From assembly GCA_024276075.1 (NCBI GenBank), contig JAJRXX010000010.1:1-42136 (forward strand): a DNA stretch of 42,136 nucleotides, read 5' to 3'. The position numbers and the translations under genes are program-made. Under the pieces are notes generated by a model that was not told the DNA's origin, did not search any database, and was given only the letters and a program-made list of their open reading frames with translations. The stretch is from Planctomycetota bacterium. GTDB lineage: Bacteria > Planctomycetota > Phycisphaerae > Phycisphaerales > Phycisphaeraceae. Positions 24,667 to 32,862 of the stretch are shown here, one piece after another; positions within the stretch are counted from its first letter, which is position 1, and each line of letters opens with the position of its first letter.

Positions 24667-24763
24667 GAGACCTCTGAAAACTCTTGGTTTGCGTAGAACA
24701 ACCGCGTTTTCGATAGCGCCAAGGCCGATTTTTCTGAGCGATCCGAGGTTTTTCAGAAGTCTC
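24667..24763 (-). repeat. Inverted repeat spanning the predicted vgrG 5' leader
   Basis: GAGACCTCTGAAAACTC (24667-24683) pairs with GAGGTTTTTCAGAAGTCTC (24745-24763), one mismatch and two extra bases. Just inside, CTTGG and CCAAG can extend the fold. In the minus-strand RNA the 5' arm begins at about the predicted transcription start and the 3' arm ends 13 bases before the GAGAGGAG ribosome-binding site. It may be a regulatory leader stem or a small mobile element. Confidence 0.5.
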
Positions 24764-24768
24764 TTTTT

Positions 24769-24777
24769 ATTATACCA
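24769..24777 (-). promoter_or_regulatory. Extended -10 promoter element for vgrG
   Basis: On the minus strand the sequence is TGGTATAAT: a perfect TATAAT hexamer (24774-24769) with the TGN extension just upstream. No good -35 is present at 16-18 bp, as expected for an extended -10 promoter. A start near 24762 gives a leader of about 125 nt. It lies 22 bp past the clpV stop codon. Confidence 0.5.
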
Positions 24778-24798
24778 CACCGCGTTAGAACCTACTGT

Positions 24799-27552
24799 TT
24801 AAAACGCATAAGAAAAGTCGCCGTCGGATACGGTTACGTGCACACGCTCGACGGGGTTACCCTCCATCATCCGAGTGAGCATCTCCCGGCTGATCGACGG
24901 GAGCACCGTGTTTGTCAGGATCGCGTCGATCATGCGCCCGCCGCTCTCGAGCTCGGTGCAACGCTCCGAAATGAGCTCCAACACGCTCTGGTCGTAGCTG
25001 AACGGTATCTTGTGGTTCTGGAGGATGCGTTTCTCGATCCGTCCGAGCTGGAGCTTGGCGATCGCGGCGATCATCTCGTCGGTCAACGGGTAATACGGGA
25101 TCACGACCAATCGTCCCAGCAGCGCTGCGGGGAAAACTTTCAGCAATGGCTCACGAAGCGATTTGGCGATCCCTTCGGGGTCGGGCATCAGCTCAGGGTC
25201 TTTGCACAGGTTCATGATCAGGTCGGTGCCCGCGTTTGTCGTGAGCAGGATAAGCGTATTTTTGAAGTCGATCAGCCGTCCCTCGCCGTCCTCCATGACG
25301 CCCTTGTCGAAGACCTGGAAAAAGATTTCGTGGACGTCGGGGTGCGCTTTTTCCACCTCGTCGAGCAGCACGACGCTGTAGGGCTTACGGCGGACAGCCT
25401 CGGTGAGGATGCCGCCCTCGCCGTAACCAACGTAGCCTGGAGGGGCCCCCTTGAGCGTGGAGACGGTGTGAGCCTCCTGAAATTCACTCATGTTGATCGT
25501 GATGATGTTCTGCTCACCGCCGTAGAGCGCTTCGGCCAGCGCCAGCGCGGTTTCGGTCTTGCCAACACCCGAAGTCCCGGCGAGCATGAACACGCCGATG
25601 GGCTTGTTGGGATTATCGAGGCTGGCTCGCGAGGTCTGGATACGCTTGGCGATCATATCCAGCGCGTGACGCTGCCCGATGATGCGTTTTTCGAGATTAT
25701 CTGCTAGGTGTAAGACGGTGCCGATCTCGTCCTTGACCATTCGGCCCACGGGGATACCGGTCCAATCCGCGACGACGGACGCCACCGCCTGCCCATCCAC
25801 ACTCGGCAGGATTAACGGGGTTTCGCCCTGGAGTTCAGTGAGCTTGGCCTGCAGGCCCTTGAGCTCGGTTAATAATTCTTCTCGCTGCTGGGGCGTCAGG
25901 TCTTCGGAGGCCTCGGCTTCACCCCCATCGACACTGGCCACTTGGGCGGCTTCGTCGGCGGCTTGCTCGAGCTTGCTGTCCGTGCCTTCGACTTTGCCGG
26001 TGCTGCCACGGAGCTTTTCACGGATTTCGAGGACCTTGTCGACCAGTTCCTTCTCCGATTGCCATCGGGCTTCGAGCTGCTCGCGGCGAGCCTGCTGCTC
26101 TTTGAGCTTTTCACTGGCTTGAGTCTCGCGATCGGCGACCTCAATACCCACGGATTTTTCACGATCAATAATCTCTAATTCCGTCTCCAATGCCTCGATG
26201 CTACGACGGCAGTCGTCGAGCTCGGCGGGGACCGCGTGCTGGCTAATCGCTACACGGGCGCAGGTCGTGTCGAGCAGACTCACCGATTTATCGGGTAGCT
26301 GACGGGCGGGGATGTAACGGTGCGAGAGCTTCACCGCTGCTTCTAGTGACTCGTCGAGTACCTGGACGCGGTGGTGTTTTTCCATCGTGGACGCAACGCC
26401 ACGCATCATGAGAATCGCCTTATCCTCGGTGGGTTCGAGTACCTGGACGACCTGGAAGCGTCGGGTCAGTGCGGGGTCTTTTTCGATGTGCTTTTTATAT
26501 TCAGCCCATGTTGTGGCGGCGATGGTGCGCAGCGTCCCGCGTGCCAGCGCAGGCTTGAGCAGGTTGGCGGCGTCTCCCGTTCCCGCTGCCCCGCCCGCGC
26601 CGACGAGCGTGTGCGCCTCGTCGATAAACAAGATGATCGGCTTGGGCGAGGACTGTACCTCTTCGATCACCTGCTTCAGGCGGTTCTCGAATTCACCCTT
26701 CATGCTCGCCCCGGCTTGCAGCAGGCCCACGTCAAGGGTGCGCAGTGAAACGTCTTTGAGCGAAGGGGGAACGTCACCAGCAGCGAGCCGAGCGGCGAAG
26801 CCCTCCACCACGGCGGTCTTGCCCACACCCGCTTCACCGGTGAGAATCGGGTTGTTTTGCCGGCGGCGCATGAGGATATCGACGATCTGCCTGATCTCCT
26901 CGTCGCGTCCGACAATGGGGTCGATCTCGCCATTGCGTGCGCGCTCGGTGAGGTCAACGGAGTATTGTGCCAGTGCTTCTTGCTTGCCCATCTGAGCGGG
27001 CCCCATAGCCCCGCTCGCCTCTCCGGGGGCAGCACCACCCCCGACCGCCGATCCGTCCGACGCGGCTAGCGACTCTTCAGACGATCCGCTTACGATGCTG
27101 ACGAATTCGTCGCTGAGTGCCTCGGCTTTGACTTTTCCGAACTCATCGGAAATCCCCAGCAGTTGGCTTCGCAATGATTTTGTCTTCGTGATCCCGACCA
27201 TGACGTGACCGGTGCGCACACTCGATTGGTTGTACATCAGGGTGCCGAACAGCCAACCCTCTTTGACCGCTTCTTCGAGGTGCGGTGAAAAATCGGAGAT
27301 CGACGTAGCACCACGAGGCAGCTTGTCCAATGCCGCGGTTAGGTCGGCGACCAGGCGGGCGGGGTTGATCTCGAAATGCTCAATGATTTTGTGCAGGTCT
27401 GAATCCTGTAGCTGAAGCACCTGATGGAGCCAGTGGAGCAGTTCCACATATGGGTTGCCACGCATCTTGCAGAAGACGGTGGCACTTTCCATAGACTTGT
27501 ACCCAACGCTATTGAGCTTCCCAAAAAGAGCGGCACGGTTTATTTCTGCCAT
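24799..27552 (-). CDS. clpV: T6SS sheath-disassembly ATPase ClpV (TssH)
   Basis: 917 residues. The N-terminal ClpN-like domain (~1-155) binds the contracted sheath. AAA domain 1 has Walker A GEAGVGKT (239-246) and Walker B ILFIDEAH (307-314). The coiled-coil middle region (~440-580) carries a ClpV-type extension with an Ala/Glu-rich insert near 515-560. AAA domain 2 has Walker A GTSGVGKT (659-666) and VVLLDEVEKAH. Both ATPase sites look intact. ClpV extracts and recycles TssB/TssC after contraction. GGAG lies six bases before the ATG. It follows tssG by 31 bp and ends the tagJ-tssEFGH run. The linker at ~155-190 is Gly/Ser/Ala-rich. Confidence 0.98.
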   Translation of the reverse strand: MAEINRAALFGKLNSVGYKSMESATVFCKMRGNPYVELLHWLHQVLQLQDSDLHKIIEHFEINPARLVADLTAALDKLPRGATSISDFSPHLEEAVKEGWLFGTLMYNQSSVRTGHVMVGITKTKSLRSQLLGISDEFGKVKAEALSDEFVSIVSGSSEESLAASDGSAVGGGAAPGEASGAMGPAQMGKQEALAQYSVDLTERARNGEIDPIVGRDEEIRQIVDILMRRRQNNPILTGEAGVGKTAVVEGFAARLAAGDVPPSLKDVSLRTLDVGLLQAGASMKGEFENRLKQVIEEVQSSPKPIILFIDEAHTLVGAGGAAGTGDAANLLKPALARGTLRTIAATTWAEYKKHIEKDPALTRRFQVVQVLEPTEDKAILMMRGVASTMEKHHRVQVLDESLEAAVKLSHRYIPARQLPDKSVSLLDTTCARVAISQHAVPAELDDCRRSIEALETELEIIDREKSVGIEVADRETQASEKLKEQQARREQLEARWQSEKELVDKVLEIREKLRGSTGKVEGTDSKLEQAADEAAQVASVDGGEAEASEDLTPQQREELLTELKGLQAKLTELQGETPLILPSVDGQAVASVVADWTGIPVGRMVKDEIGTVLHLADNLEKRIIGQRHALDMIAKRIQTSRASLDNPNKPIGVFMLAGTSGVGKTETALALAEALYGGEQNIITINMSEFQEAHTVSTLKGAPPGYVGYGEGGILTEAVRRKPYSVVLLDEVEKAHPDVHEIFFQVFDKGVMEDGEGRLIDFKNTLILLTTNAGTDLIMNLCKDPELMPDPEGIAKSLREPLLKVFPAALLGRLVVIPYYPLTDEMIAAIAKLQLGRIEKRILQNHKIPFSYDQSVLELISERCTELESGGRMIDAILTNTVLPSISREMLTRMMEGNPVERVHVTVSDGDFSYAF

Positions 27553-27583
27553 TTCATACTCCGCGGGCTGGATGTGCCCATGT

Positions 27584-28606
27584 TTATAAAGATGCTAATG
27601 GTCTCGATACGATACTCACAACGTCATGATCAAACGATTGGCTACTGATCCAGGTCGACCACCCCAGCCTGCCGAATTGGCCTAGCTGAGTCCGCGGGAC
27701 CTCCTCTGCTTTGAGCGTCAGGTGCAAGTCCCATGACAATTCGTCGCCCACGTAGTTGCGTACCCACGCCACCAGACGCCTAAAGCTATCGGTACCGGGC
27801 AACAACCGCTCGTAGTCAACGTATTTTAACGGCCCCAATCGGACCCTGAATTTCTGCTGACAATCCCAGATACGTGAGCCAAGCACTGCGGTAGTTCCAA
27901 GCGATCCGCTTAGCGGCGACTGGCCCAATCGCCACTTACAGTCGTCGGGCAGGTTTAGCCAGTGACCGACAAACTCATCCACCTCGGCGTCCACTTCAAA
28001 GTACTGGCTAATAATCGCGCGTAGGCCTTCGGCGTTGCGCGTCGGGCACGCCAACCGACCCGCAAAGTGCAGCTTGGCCATATCCGGCACGGCGTCGCGA
28101 TCACGGAATGATTCCATGCCCATGCCAAACATGCTGCCCACGTAAACCGAGAAACGGTCGTCGTCGGGTCGATCGAGGCTTACCGTCGGCTTACCGGCTG
28201 CCCACGCTCGATACAGCAGGCTGATCATCCGATGGTGGAAGATGTCGAGGAACTGTTCGAGCGTCTCGTCGTCGTGGTTGCGGGTACGGTCGCGCACGTA
28301 CTCCGTAATGTGCAGCGGCATAGGCCCATGGGGGCCCAGCAGACCGAAAAAATTAACCCTCAGCTTCGGGGCGTGACCGTCTGTCCCCCGCTTGAATCCC
28401 GCCAACGACGAAGGCGAGAACGCCAACGACGGCTCCTGCCCAAAGCGCACGGGGTCTTCTGCCGCGCGTTGCGAGCAGCCGATACGCGGCTTGTCACGGT
28501 GGCTGCATTCGAGCCGCCGCGCCGCTTGGTAGAACCCGTATTTGTATGGCGCCGCTTCTAGCCCATCGGCTAGAGCAGCCGCCTCGTTCCGATCCTCGCT
28601 GGCCAT
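27584..28606 (-). CDS. tssG: T6SS baseplate protein TssG (ImpH/VasB)
   Basis: 340 residues. The entry YKYGFYQAARRLE (22-34) is the conserved TssG F-x-F-x-Q-x-x-R-x-L motif. RFGQEPSLAFSPSSLAGF (~54-71) and NFFGLLGPHGPMPLHITEYVRDR (~85-107) match the family's FGLxGPxGPLPLHYTE block. GRLACPTRNAEGLRAIISQYF and FRVRLGPLKYVDYERLLPG are further family landmarks. With TssF (one TssG per two TssF) it forms the baseplate wedge around TssE and TssK. The start overlaps the tssF reading frame by 37 bp, so it probably depends on tssF translation. Confidence 0.96.
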   Translation of the reverse strand: MASEDRNEAAALADGLEAAPYKYGFYQAARRLECSHRDKPRIGCSQRAAEDPVRFGQEPSLAFSPSSLAGFKRGTDGHAPKLRVNFFGLLGPHGPMPLHITEYVRDRTRNHDDETLEQFLDIFHHRMISLLYRAWAAGKPTVSLDRPDDDRFSVYVGSMFGMGMESFRDRDAVPDMAKLHFAGRLACPTRNAEGLRAIISQYFEVDAEVDEFVGHWLNLPDDCKWRLGQSPLSGSLGTTAVLGSRIWDCQQKFRVRLGPLKYVDYERLLPGTDSFRRLVAWVRNYVGDELSWDLHLTLKAEEVPRTQLGQFGRLGWSTWISSQSFDHDVVSIVSRPLASL

Positions 28607-30441
28607 CGCATGATCTCGCCACGATCGACTGTCTTGATGACAGTCTCGGTAAATGAATTCATTGACACGTATTTCGCAGTAAATTGTTCGAGCACCGCTC
28701 CCAAAAGGAATACCCCCGTCCCCTCGAATGCGGCTTCGTCAAAAGTCAGCGCAATTTCCAGCCCGCGGGCAAATGTAATCGGCCCCGAGGTGGCTACCCG
28801 ACGCATCAGAGATTTGCTCGAGACCGATTTCACCCCTTCGATTTGCTTTGCAATATGAGCCTCGGACGTATCGCCGTACAGTTTCAGCAGGTCGCGCAGT
28901 GACGTGGGTCCATGCACCGGGTCGTTGTCGACCAGAGACATGTAATTGAGGGATAGATGGCTGATCAGCCGCCACGCCACCTCTCCCTCCACAAATGACG
29001 GCCGGGGTGCCGTCGGGCCGCTGACACAACGCACGCTCTTAATTGGCCCGCCCGCCTCGTTATTAAAGTCAGTATTCCCCTGGCCAACGGGCATACTCAG
29101 AGGCAAATCACGGTTGGTACACATCGTCTCAATAGCCAACTGACGCAAGTCGCTGTGATACGGCGCCGACCTCGAATCGACTAGCGATATATAAACTTCG
29201 CTGCCTATGTAGCTCGACCGCCGACCCGACCGCCGCTCTCGATCTGACTTCATCCGAGGCGTACGCGACACCGAATAGTAGGCACCGCCCTGCTCGTCCG
29301 CTATGGCGTCGGTCGAACTATAAAATGAATTAAACGGCTGCTCGTCCTCCGTACCCGAGCCGAACCCCGTGACGCTTTTGACGCTGTAAACCTCAAGGTC
29401 CAACGGGCGCGTCCGATCGGGCACCACGTGAAACTCCCAAGAACGATCCGAGATGTGGATGCGATCGGCCCGCTTCGGGAATAGATTTATCGCGGGCGTG
29501 CAATGCAACGCAAAGTTCGCCGGCTCCATCGCCGACTCGAGATACAGGTCCGCCCGGTCGAGCAAAACAATGATGTCCAGTTCGTTTCCCTCGCACCGAC
29601 GAAATGCTTTTCCCAAACCCTCTAACTCGACAAACATAAATCGCTGCGGGAATGTGAAGTATTCCTGCAATATCCGGTAACCCTGAAACGAAGCCGGGCC
29701 ATACGGCAGCAGTGCCTGGTTCTGATCGAAGCCGACACGCCTGATATTCGTCTTTGGGATGACCTCGTGCCAGGGCACGGGTTTTTCAGTGGGCCGAACC
29801 ACGACCGACAAGGCGTTCGCAAAAAGCTGCTCGTAAATGTGCATGGGCGTTTCATCCGCGCCACGCAGGTAGAGCAGCAACTCATTCATTTTGGTTTTGT
29901 TAAACGTCAAACCAGGCGCGGTGCGTAGCCTAAGGCGCAATGCGGCCTTGGCACCTTGAGGATTCGGCACGCCCAGCGAGCCCATCTCCCGCGTGTAGTA
30001 CTTCGCCTCGACGATCTCCACGGGCCACAGCGTCAGATCGTGGGCGGTGCGGTACTCACAGGATGTCAAGTCGTCTTTACCCAAAACGCTGCGCAAGACG
30101 GTGTCTCGAGACAGGCGGTACCCATCGGCCAACGAACTCTCCGCCAAATCGGGCTGAAATTGGACCACCGTCATGGACGGGATCGGAGCCAAGTAATGCG
30201 GAAAAAGTGTCTCAAATAGGTGCTGTGTGAATTGCGGGAACTCCGCGGCGATTTTTAGCTGCACGCGTGCAGCCATGAACGCGAACCCCTCAAGGAGCCG
30301 TTCCACGTACGGGTCAGCACACTCAAAGCTATCAAGCCCCAGTCGCCCGGCGATCTTAGGAAATTGTGCTGCAAACTCACCGCCCACCTCGCGGATGTGC
30401 TGAAGCTCACGGTTATAAAATCGCAACAGCCGAGGGTCCAT
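28570..30441 (-). CDS. tssF: T6SS baseplate protein TssF (ImpG/VasA)
   Basis: 623 residues. The N-terminal signature LLRFYNRELQHIREVGGEFA (5-24) with FPKIAGRLGL (27-36) and DPYVERLLEGFAFMAARVQ (43-61) is diagnostic. LFETLFPHYLAPIPSMTVVQF follows, as in other TssF proteins. The middle includes FVELEGLGKAF, and the C-terminal part ends TFDEAAFEGTGVFLLGAVLEQFTAKYVSMNSFTETV, the phage gp6-like closing region. It is a wedge component. It starts three bases after the tssE stop and overlaps tssG, so E-F-G are one translational block. A Ser/Arg-rich stretch (~405-420) is the only odd insert. Confidence 0.97.
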   Translation of the reverse strand: MDPRLLRFYNRELQHIREVGGEFAAQFPKIAGRLGLDSFECADPYVERLLEGFAFMAARVQLKIAAEFPQFTQHLFETLFPHYLAPIPSMTVVQFQPDLAESSLADGYRLSRDTVLRSVLGKDDLTSCEYRTAHDLTLWPVEIVEAKYYTREMGSLGVPNPQGAKAALRLRLRTAPGLTFNKTKMNELLLYLRGADETPMHIYEQLFANALSVVVRPTEKPVPWHEVIPKTNIRRVGFDQNQALLPYGPASFQGYRILQEYFTFPQRFMFVELEGLGKAFRRCEGNELDIIVLLDRADLYLESAMEPANFALHCTPAINLFPKRADRIHISDRSWEFHVVPDRTRPLDLEVYSVKSVTGFGSGTEDEQPFNSFYSSTDAIADEQGGAYYSVSRTPRMKSDRERRSGRRSSYIGSEVYISLVDSRSAPYHSDLRQLAIETMCTNRDLPLSMPVGQGNTDFNNEAGGPIKSVRCVSGPTAPRPSFVEGEVAWRLISHLSLNYMSLVDNDPVHGPTSLRDLLKLYGDTSEAHIAKQIEGVKSVSSKSLMRRVATSGPITFARGLEIALTFDEAAFEGTGVFLLGAVLEQFTAKYVSMNSFTETVIKTVDRGEIMRWPARIGTRRLL

Positions 30442-30444
30442 GGT

Positions 30445-30954
30445 CTATCCCTGTCCGGTGAAATCCTCAATCGTAAAGCTGCCAGTCTCCAGATCAACCT
30501 CTGTCTTCATAAACATACGCAGAGGGATCGGCTGCGCCCACAGGTCTCCTTCGATCTCGAAGACAAAGGCGTTCCGGCTCATCTCGTCCTTGGTAACCAC
30601 CGCGTTAACTTTGAGTGTATTGGCGATGATACGGGGTTCAAAATCCAGGATGGCCTGCCGAACGGCAAGCTCGATCTCCGTTACATTCGCATTCGAGAGC
30701 GTGTAGCCGGTCAGCTCCGGCACGCCGTAATTCAAGACAGAGCTTGTAACGCCTGGGTAGTCCTCCAGGTCTTCAACCGATTCCAGATTGCCAGAGTTCA
30801 GCAACCATGCTAAGTCTCGCAATACGCTTTCACGGATCTGCTGTATACCCAACACACGCTGGCTGCGCGACTCCTTCCGCGACCGCGGATCATCATCGGT
30901 GAGTCGATCTAAAAGCGAGGGCTGGAGCCGTTCTTTCTGTGTCAGCTCAGCCAT
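30445..30954 (-). CDS. tssE: T6SS baseplate protein TssE (gp25-like)
   Basis: 169 residues, as usual for TssE. LQPSLLDRLTDDDP (11-24) is the typical start, then SVLRDLAWLLNSGN (43-56), DYPGVTSSVLNYGVPELTG (~65-83) matching the PxVxxSVLNYGLPDLSG block, and a gp25/lysozyme-like fold with IELAVRQAILDFEPRI and a closing strand FEIEGDLWAQPIPLRMFMKTEVDLETG. TssE joins the baseplate to the first sheath ring. The ATG shares one base with the tagJ stop (TGATG, 30952-30956), so translation is coupled to tagJ. Confidence 0.96.
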   Translation of the reverse strand: MAELTQKERLQPSLLDRLTDDDPRSRKESRSQRVLGIQQIRESVLRDLAWLLNSGNLESVEDLEDYPGVTSSVLNYGVPELTGYTLSNANVTEIELAVRQAILDFEPRIIANTLKVNAVVTKDEMSRNAFVFEIEGDLWAQPIPLRMFMKTEVDLETGSFTIEDFTGQG

Positions 30955-31793
30955 CAGGCTGTCCCGTCGCCTGGGACTCCAGCGTCCGCTGAGTCTTCCG
31001 CCTGCGGGCCTAGACAGATTTTCCGGCTATCCATAAGTGAAAATTCGCCGGCGTCGGTGGCCAACATCCGCTGTCCCTCTCCGACGCACAAGCCATCCGG
31101 TCGCTCGTGCCACACTGTCTTACGGGCCATCTTGATCTGGGGGTCTTCGCTGGTCTCTGAGCCGGGATAGCGCGTTGGAATCATTCCTACAATCTGCCCT
31201 CCGTTGGTCCACTCAAAATGGACCGGCGTCCATACCACGTCCCGCAGATCGACCGGTTCCTCAAGGTGTATCCGTCGGATCCGATGAAATGGGACCCAAT
31301 AATACTTACCGTTAACCAGTGCCTCCAGGACCGGCCCCAGACGTGGGTCGGCATCGGCGATCCATTCAAATGGTTGGCCGTCGATCGATCCATCAGTAGC
31401 CGGCGCCGCATCAAATGCCTGATCGCGCAACTGCTGAGCTTGTTCAAATTGCCCATCCGCGTCAAGCCGAAGCGCCTCGATCAATAACGCCACCCATTGC
31501 TCGGGCTCGCCAAAGACCAGCGGCGACTTTTTACCTGCGAAAATATCCCTGCGCAACGCTTCGCAACACAACGCTTCTCGGTACGCCTGTACCATCGCCA
31601 AATTGTTTGCATCGAGCTCGCCGGCGACGTTTAACTGCGTCAGGGCACGATCCCATTGCCCCACCACCATCAAAAGCTGGAAAAGAAAAACCCGGGACTT
31701 CGCATCCGAAGGGTCGCTGCGCACCTGCTGCTGGAGCTGCTCTAAAGCCTGCTCCAGATGACCCTCCCGCAAGCTATCCTGAGCAGCAATCAT
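30954..31793 (-). CDS. tagJ: T6SS accessory protein TagJ (ImpE/SciE)
   Basis: 279 residues. The N-terminal half is a TPR-like helical array (SLREGHLEQALEQLQQQVRSDPSDAKSRVFLFQLLMVVGQWDRALTQL pattern; only the layout matters), and the C-terminal half is the ImpE domain: FEWIADADPRLGPVLEALVNGKYYWVPFHRI (~143-173), DLRDVVWTPVHFEWTNGG and GMIPTRYPGSE. In other bacteria TagJ binds the TssB N-terminus and modulates ClpV recruitment. Two ATGs lie side by side; I choose the second (31793) because AAGGGG is six bases upstream of it but only three from the first (31796). It opens the tagJ-tssE-tssF-tssG-clpV unit, downstream of a 400-bp control region. Confidence 0.93.
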   Translation of the reverse strand: MIAAQDSLREGHLEQALEQLQQQVRSDPSDAKSRVFLFQLLMVVGQWDRALTQLNVAGELDANNLAMVQAYREALCCEALRRDIFAGKKSPLVFGEPEQWVALLIEALRLDADGQFEQAQQLRDQAFDAAPATDGSIDGQPFEWIADADPRLGPVLEALVNGKYYWVPFHRIRRIHLEEPVDLRDVVWTPVHFEWTNGGQIVGMIPTRYPGSETSEDPQIKMARKTVWHERPDGLCVGEGQRMLATDAGEFSLMDSRKICLGPQAEDSADAGVPGDGTA

Positions 31794-31796
31794 CAT

Positions 31797-32191
31797 TTAC
31801 CCCTTATACCCATCAAGATTAATACTTGCGCGGCATCTGCGAACGCGAAAGCAAAACAGACAATAACCTACATCCTTTACAACGCGCTAAAACTATACGC
31901 AATGCGTATTACACGCATCCGCGCATGTTTTGACCGCGTCGTGCATACATACGTATTTGTAATATCTAATCCCGCATACAAGGACCGTCGGACAATACTT
32001 ATGATTGGTACTACGCTCGATGCAATACATTCAAAAACGACAACCCGACCGCGACTAATCCATGCCGAGCCCGGCCGTATTTCATGTAAATAAAATCAGC
32101 TAGACCGCTGTGCCTCGCCAGCCAAACGTCTCCTCCCACTCCTCACCCCACCGCGTACAATCCAATCATCTTCGCCGACCCCGCCGGCGAA
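31797..32191. other. Intergenic control region upstream of tagJ
   Basis: Nearly 400 bp without a convincing gene, more AT-rich than the surroundings. On the minus strand it should hold the promoter of the tagJ-tssEFGH unit. ATACGCAATGCGTAT (31895-31909) is a 7-bp palindrome with one central base, and it overlaps TATAGT (31897-31892), a possible -10. ATACGTAT (31949-31956) is another short palindrome 40 bp upstream. The part next to the hcp terminator (32100-32190) shows nothing distinct. Confidence 0.5.
31892..31909 (-). promoter_or_regulatory. Candidate operator overlapping a -10 for tagJ
   Basis: The palindrome ATACGCAATGCGTAT shares its outer TAT with TATAGT, a 5/6 match to the -10 hexamer, on the minus strand about 100 bases upstream of tagJ. 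No good -35 is seen at 17 bp. The ACGCATT half-site recurs before tssA and before the 659-residue protein gene. A regulator binding here would occlude the -10. Confidence 0.35.
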
Positions 32192-32234
32192 ATGTAAACA
32201 AAAAAAGATTGGAGGGGCAGGCATGCCCCCCCAA
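32192..32234 (-). terminator. Intrinsic terminator of hcp
   Basis: On the minus strand TTGGGGGGGCA (32234-32224) pairs with TGCCCCTCCAA (32219-32209) through one G-T wobble around a TGCC loop, an 11-bp GC-rich stem, followed by TCTTTTTTTGTTT. It begins ten bases after the hcp stop codon. Confidence 0.9.
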
Positions 32235-32244
32235 CCGTGTTTGG

Positions 32245-32733
32245 TCAGGCCTTCTTGTTCTTGGGGATATCCCAGCCGAAGTTAATCTTACCGCCCTGAG
32301 CAGCGCCCTTGTCATCCTGCTCCTGATAATCGATGCTGATTTTGGCAAAATTCAGTGTCACGTTCTCCGTAAGTTTTTCTTCACCGCCACTGCCGCCAGC
32401 CGAAACACTGGTAACTATTAACGTGGTCAGTTTATAGGTGAGGTATTCAATGGGTTTTTTTCCTCCGGCCTTGCGTACAAAAAGCGTCGCATCTTTTATA
32501 TGCTCACCGCTAGCACACTTAAGCATCAACTCCGGCGATGCCTTGTCGCACCACTTGGTGAAAGACAAATCCTGAAAATTAGCCTTGCCGCCGCCGCCGC
32601 CGCCACCCATGTGCAACGTGCCGCTCTGGGACATGCCCCAACTCCACGCCAAGACGTCGATTTCACCTTTGTGCTTGTCGTCCTGCGCCTCACCTTTGAT
32701 GCCATCAATCTTGATGTACATGTCAACTGCCAT
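32245..32733 (-). CDS. hcp: T6SS tube protein Hcp (TssD)
   Basis: 162 residues. The ATG at 32733 is preferred over a GTG nine bases upstream because AAAGGG is eight bases from it. AVDMYIKIDGIKGEAQDDKHKGEIDVLAWSWGMSQSG is the family front, GKANFQDLSFTKWCDKASPELM the middle (~48-70), and KLTENVTLNFAKISIDYQEQD plus GGKINFGWDIPKNKKA the end. Hexameric rings of Hcp stack into the tube that is ejected. A run of seven glycines (HMGGGGGGGKANF, ~42-50) replaces the usual shorter loop. A strong terminator follows, so hcp can be expressed at high level; a hairpin (32776-32794) lies in its leader between tssC and hcp. Confidence 0.97.
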   Translation of the reverse strand: MAVDMYIKIDGIKGEAQDDKHKGEIDVLAWSWGMSQSGTLHMGGGGGGGKANFQDLSFTKWCDKASPELMLKCASGEHIKDATLFVRKAGGKKPIEYLTYKLTTLIVTSVSAGGSGGEEKLTENVTLNFAKISIDYQEQDDKGAAQGGKINFGWDIPKNKKA

Positions 32734-32775
32734 CGTACACACCCTTTCTAAGTAATCGGTTTCGACTCCTTATTA

Positions 32776-32794
32776 GGCACAGCCATACTGTGCC
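32776..32794 (-). other. Hairpin in the tssC-hcp intergenic leader
   Basis: GGCACAG (32776-32782) and CTGTGCC (32788-32794) form a perfect 7-bp stem with a five-base loop, 43 bp before the hcp ATG. No T run follows, so it is not a normal terminator. It may mark an RNA processing or stabilising structure that lets hcp mRNA accumulate apart from tssBC. Confidence 0.5.
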
Positions 32795-32862
32795 CACCTT
32801 CCTCACTGTAATGATAACGCCATTACATTAATTCTCCCGTTAAATCTACCCACAAGGGTGGG

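Noticed and set aside
24519-24722. 67-codon minus-strand frame covering the vgrG leader and the vgrG 5' end
   Set aside because: It overlaps the start of vgrG in another frame and has no ribosome-binding site. The leader structure explains the sequence better.
24838-25707. 289-codon plus-strand open frame opposite clpV
   Set aside because: It is antisense to the conserved second AAA domain of ClpV and has no recognisable motifs; it arises from GC-rich codon bias.
32743-32862. Sigma-54 promoter before hcp
   Set aside because: GGGCAC on the minus strand recalls the -24 box, but no TGC lies at the -12 position. No convincing -24/-12 pair was found by eye in the gaps of this locus.
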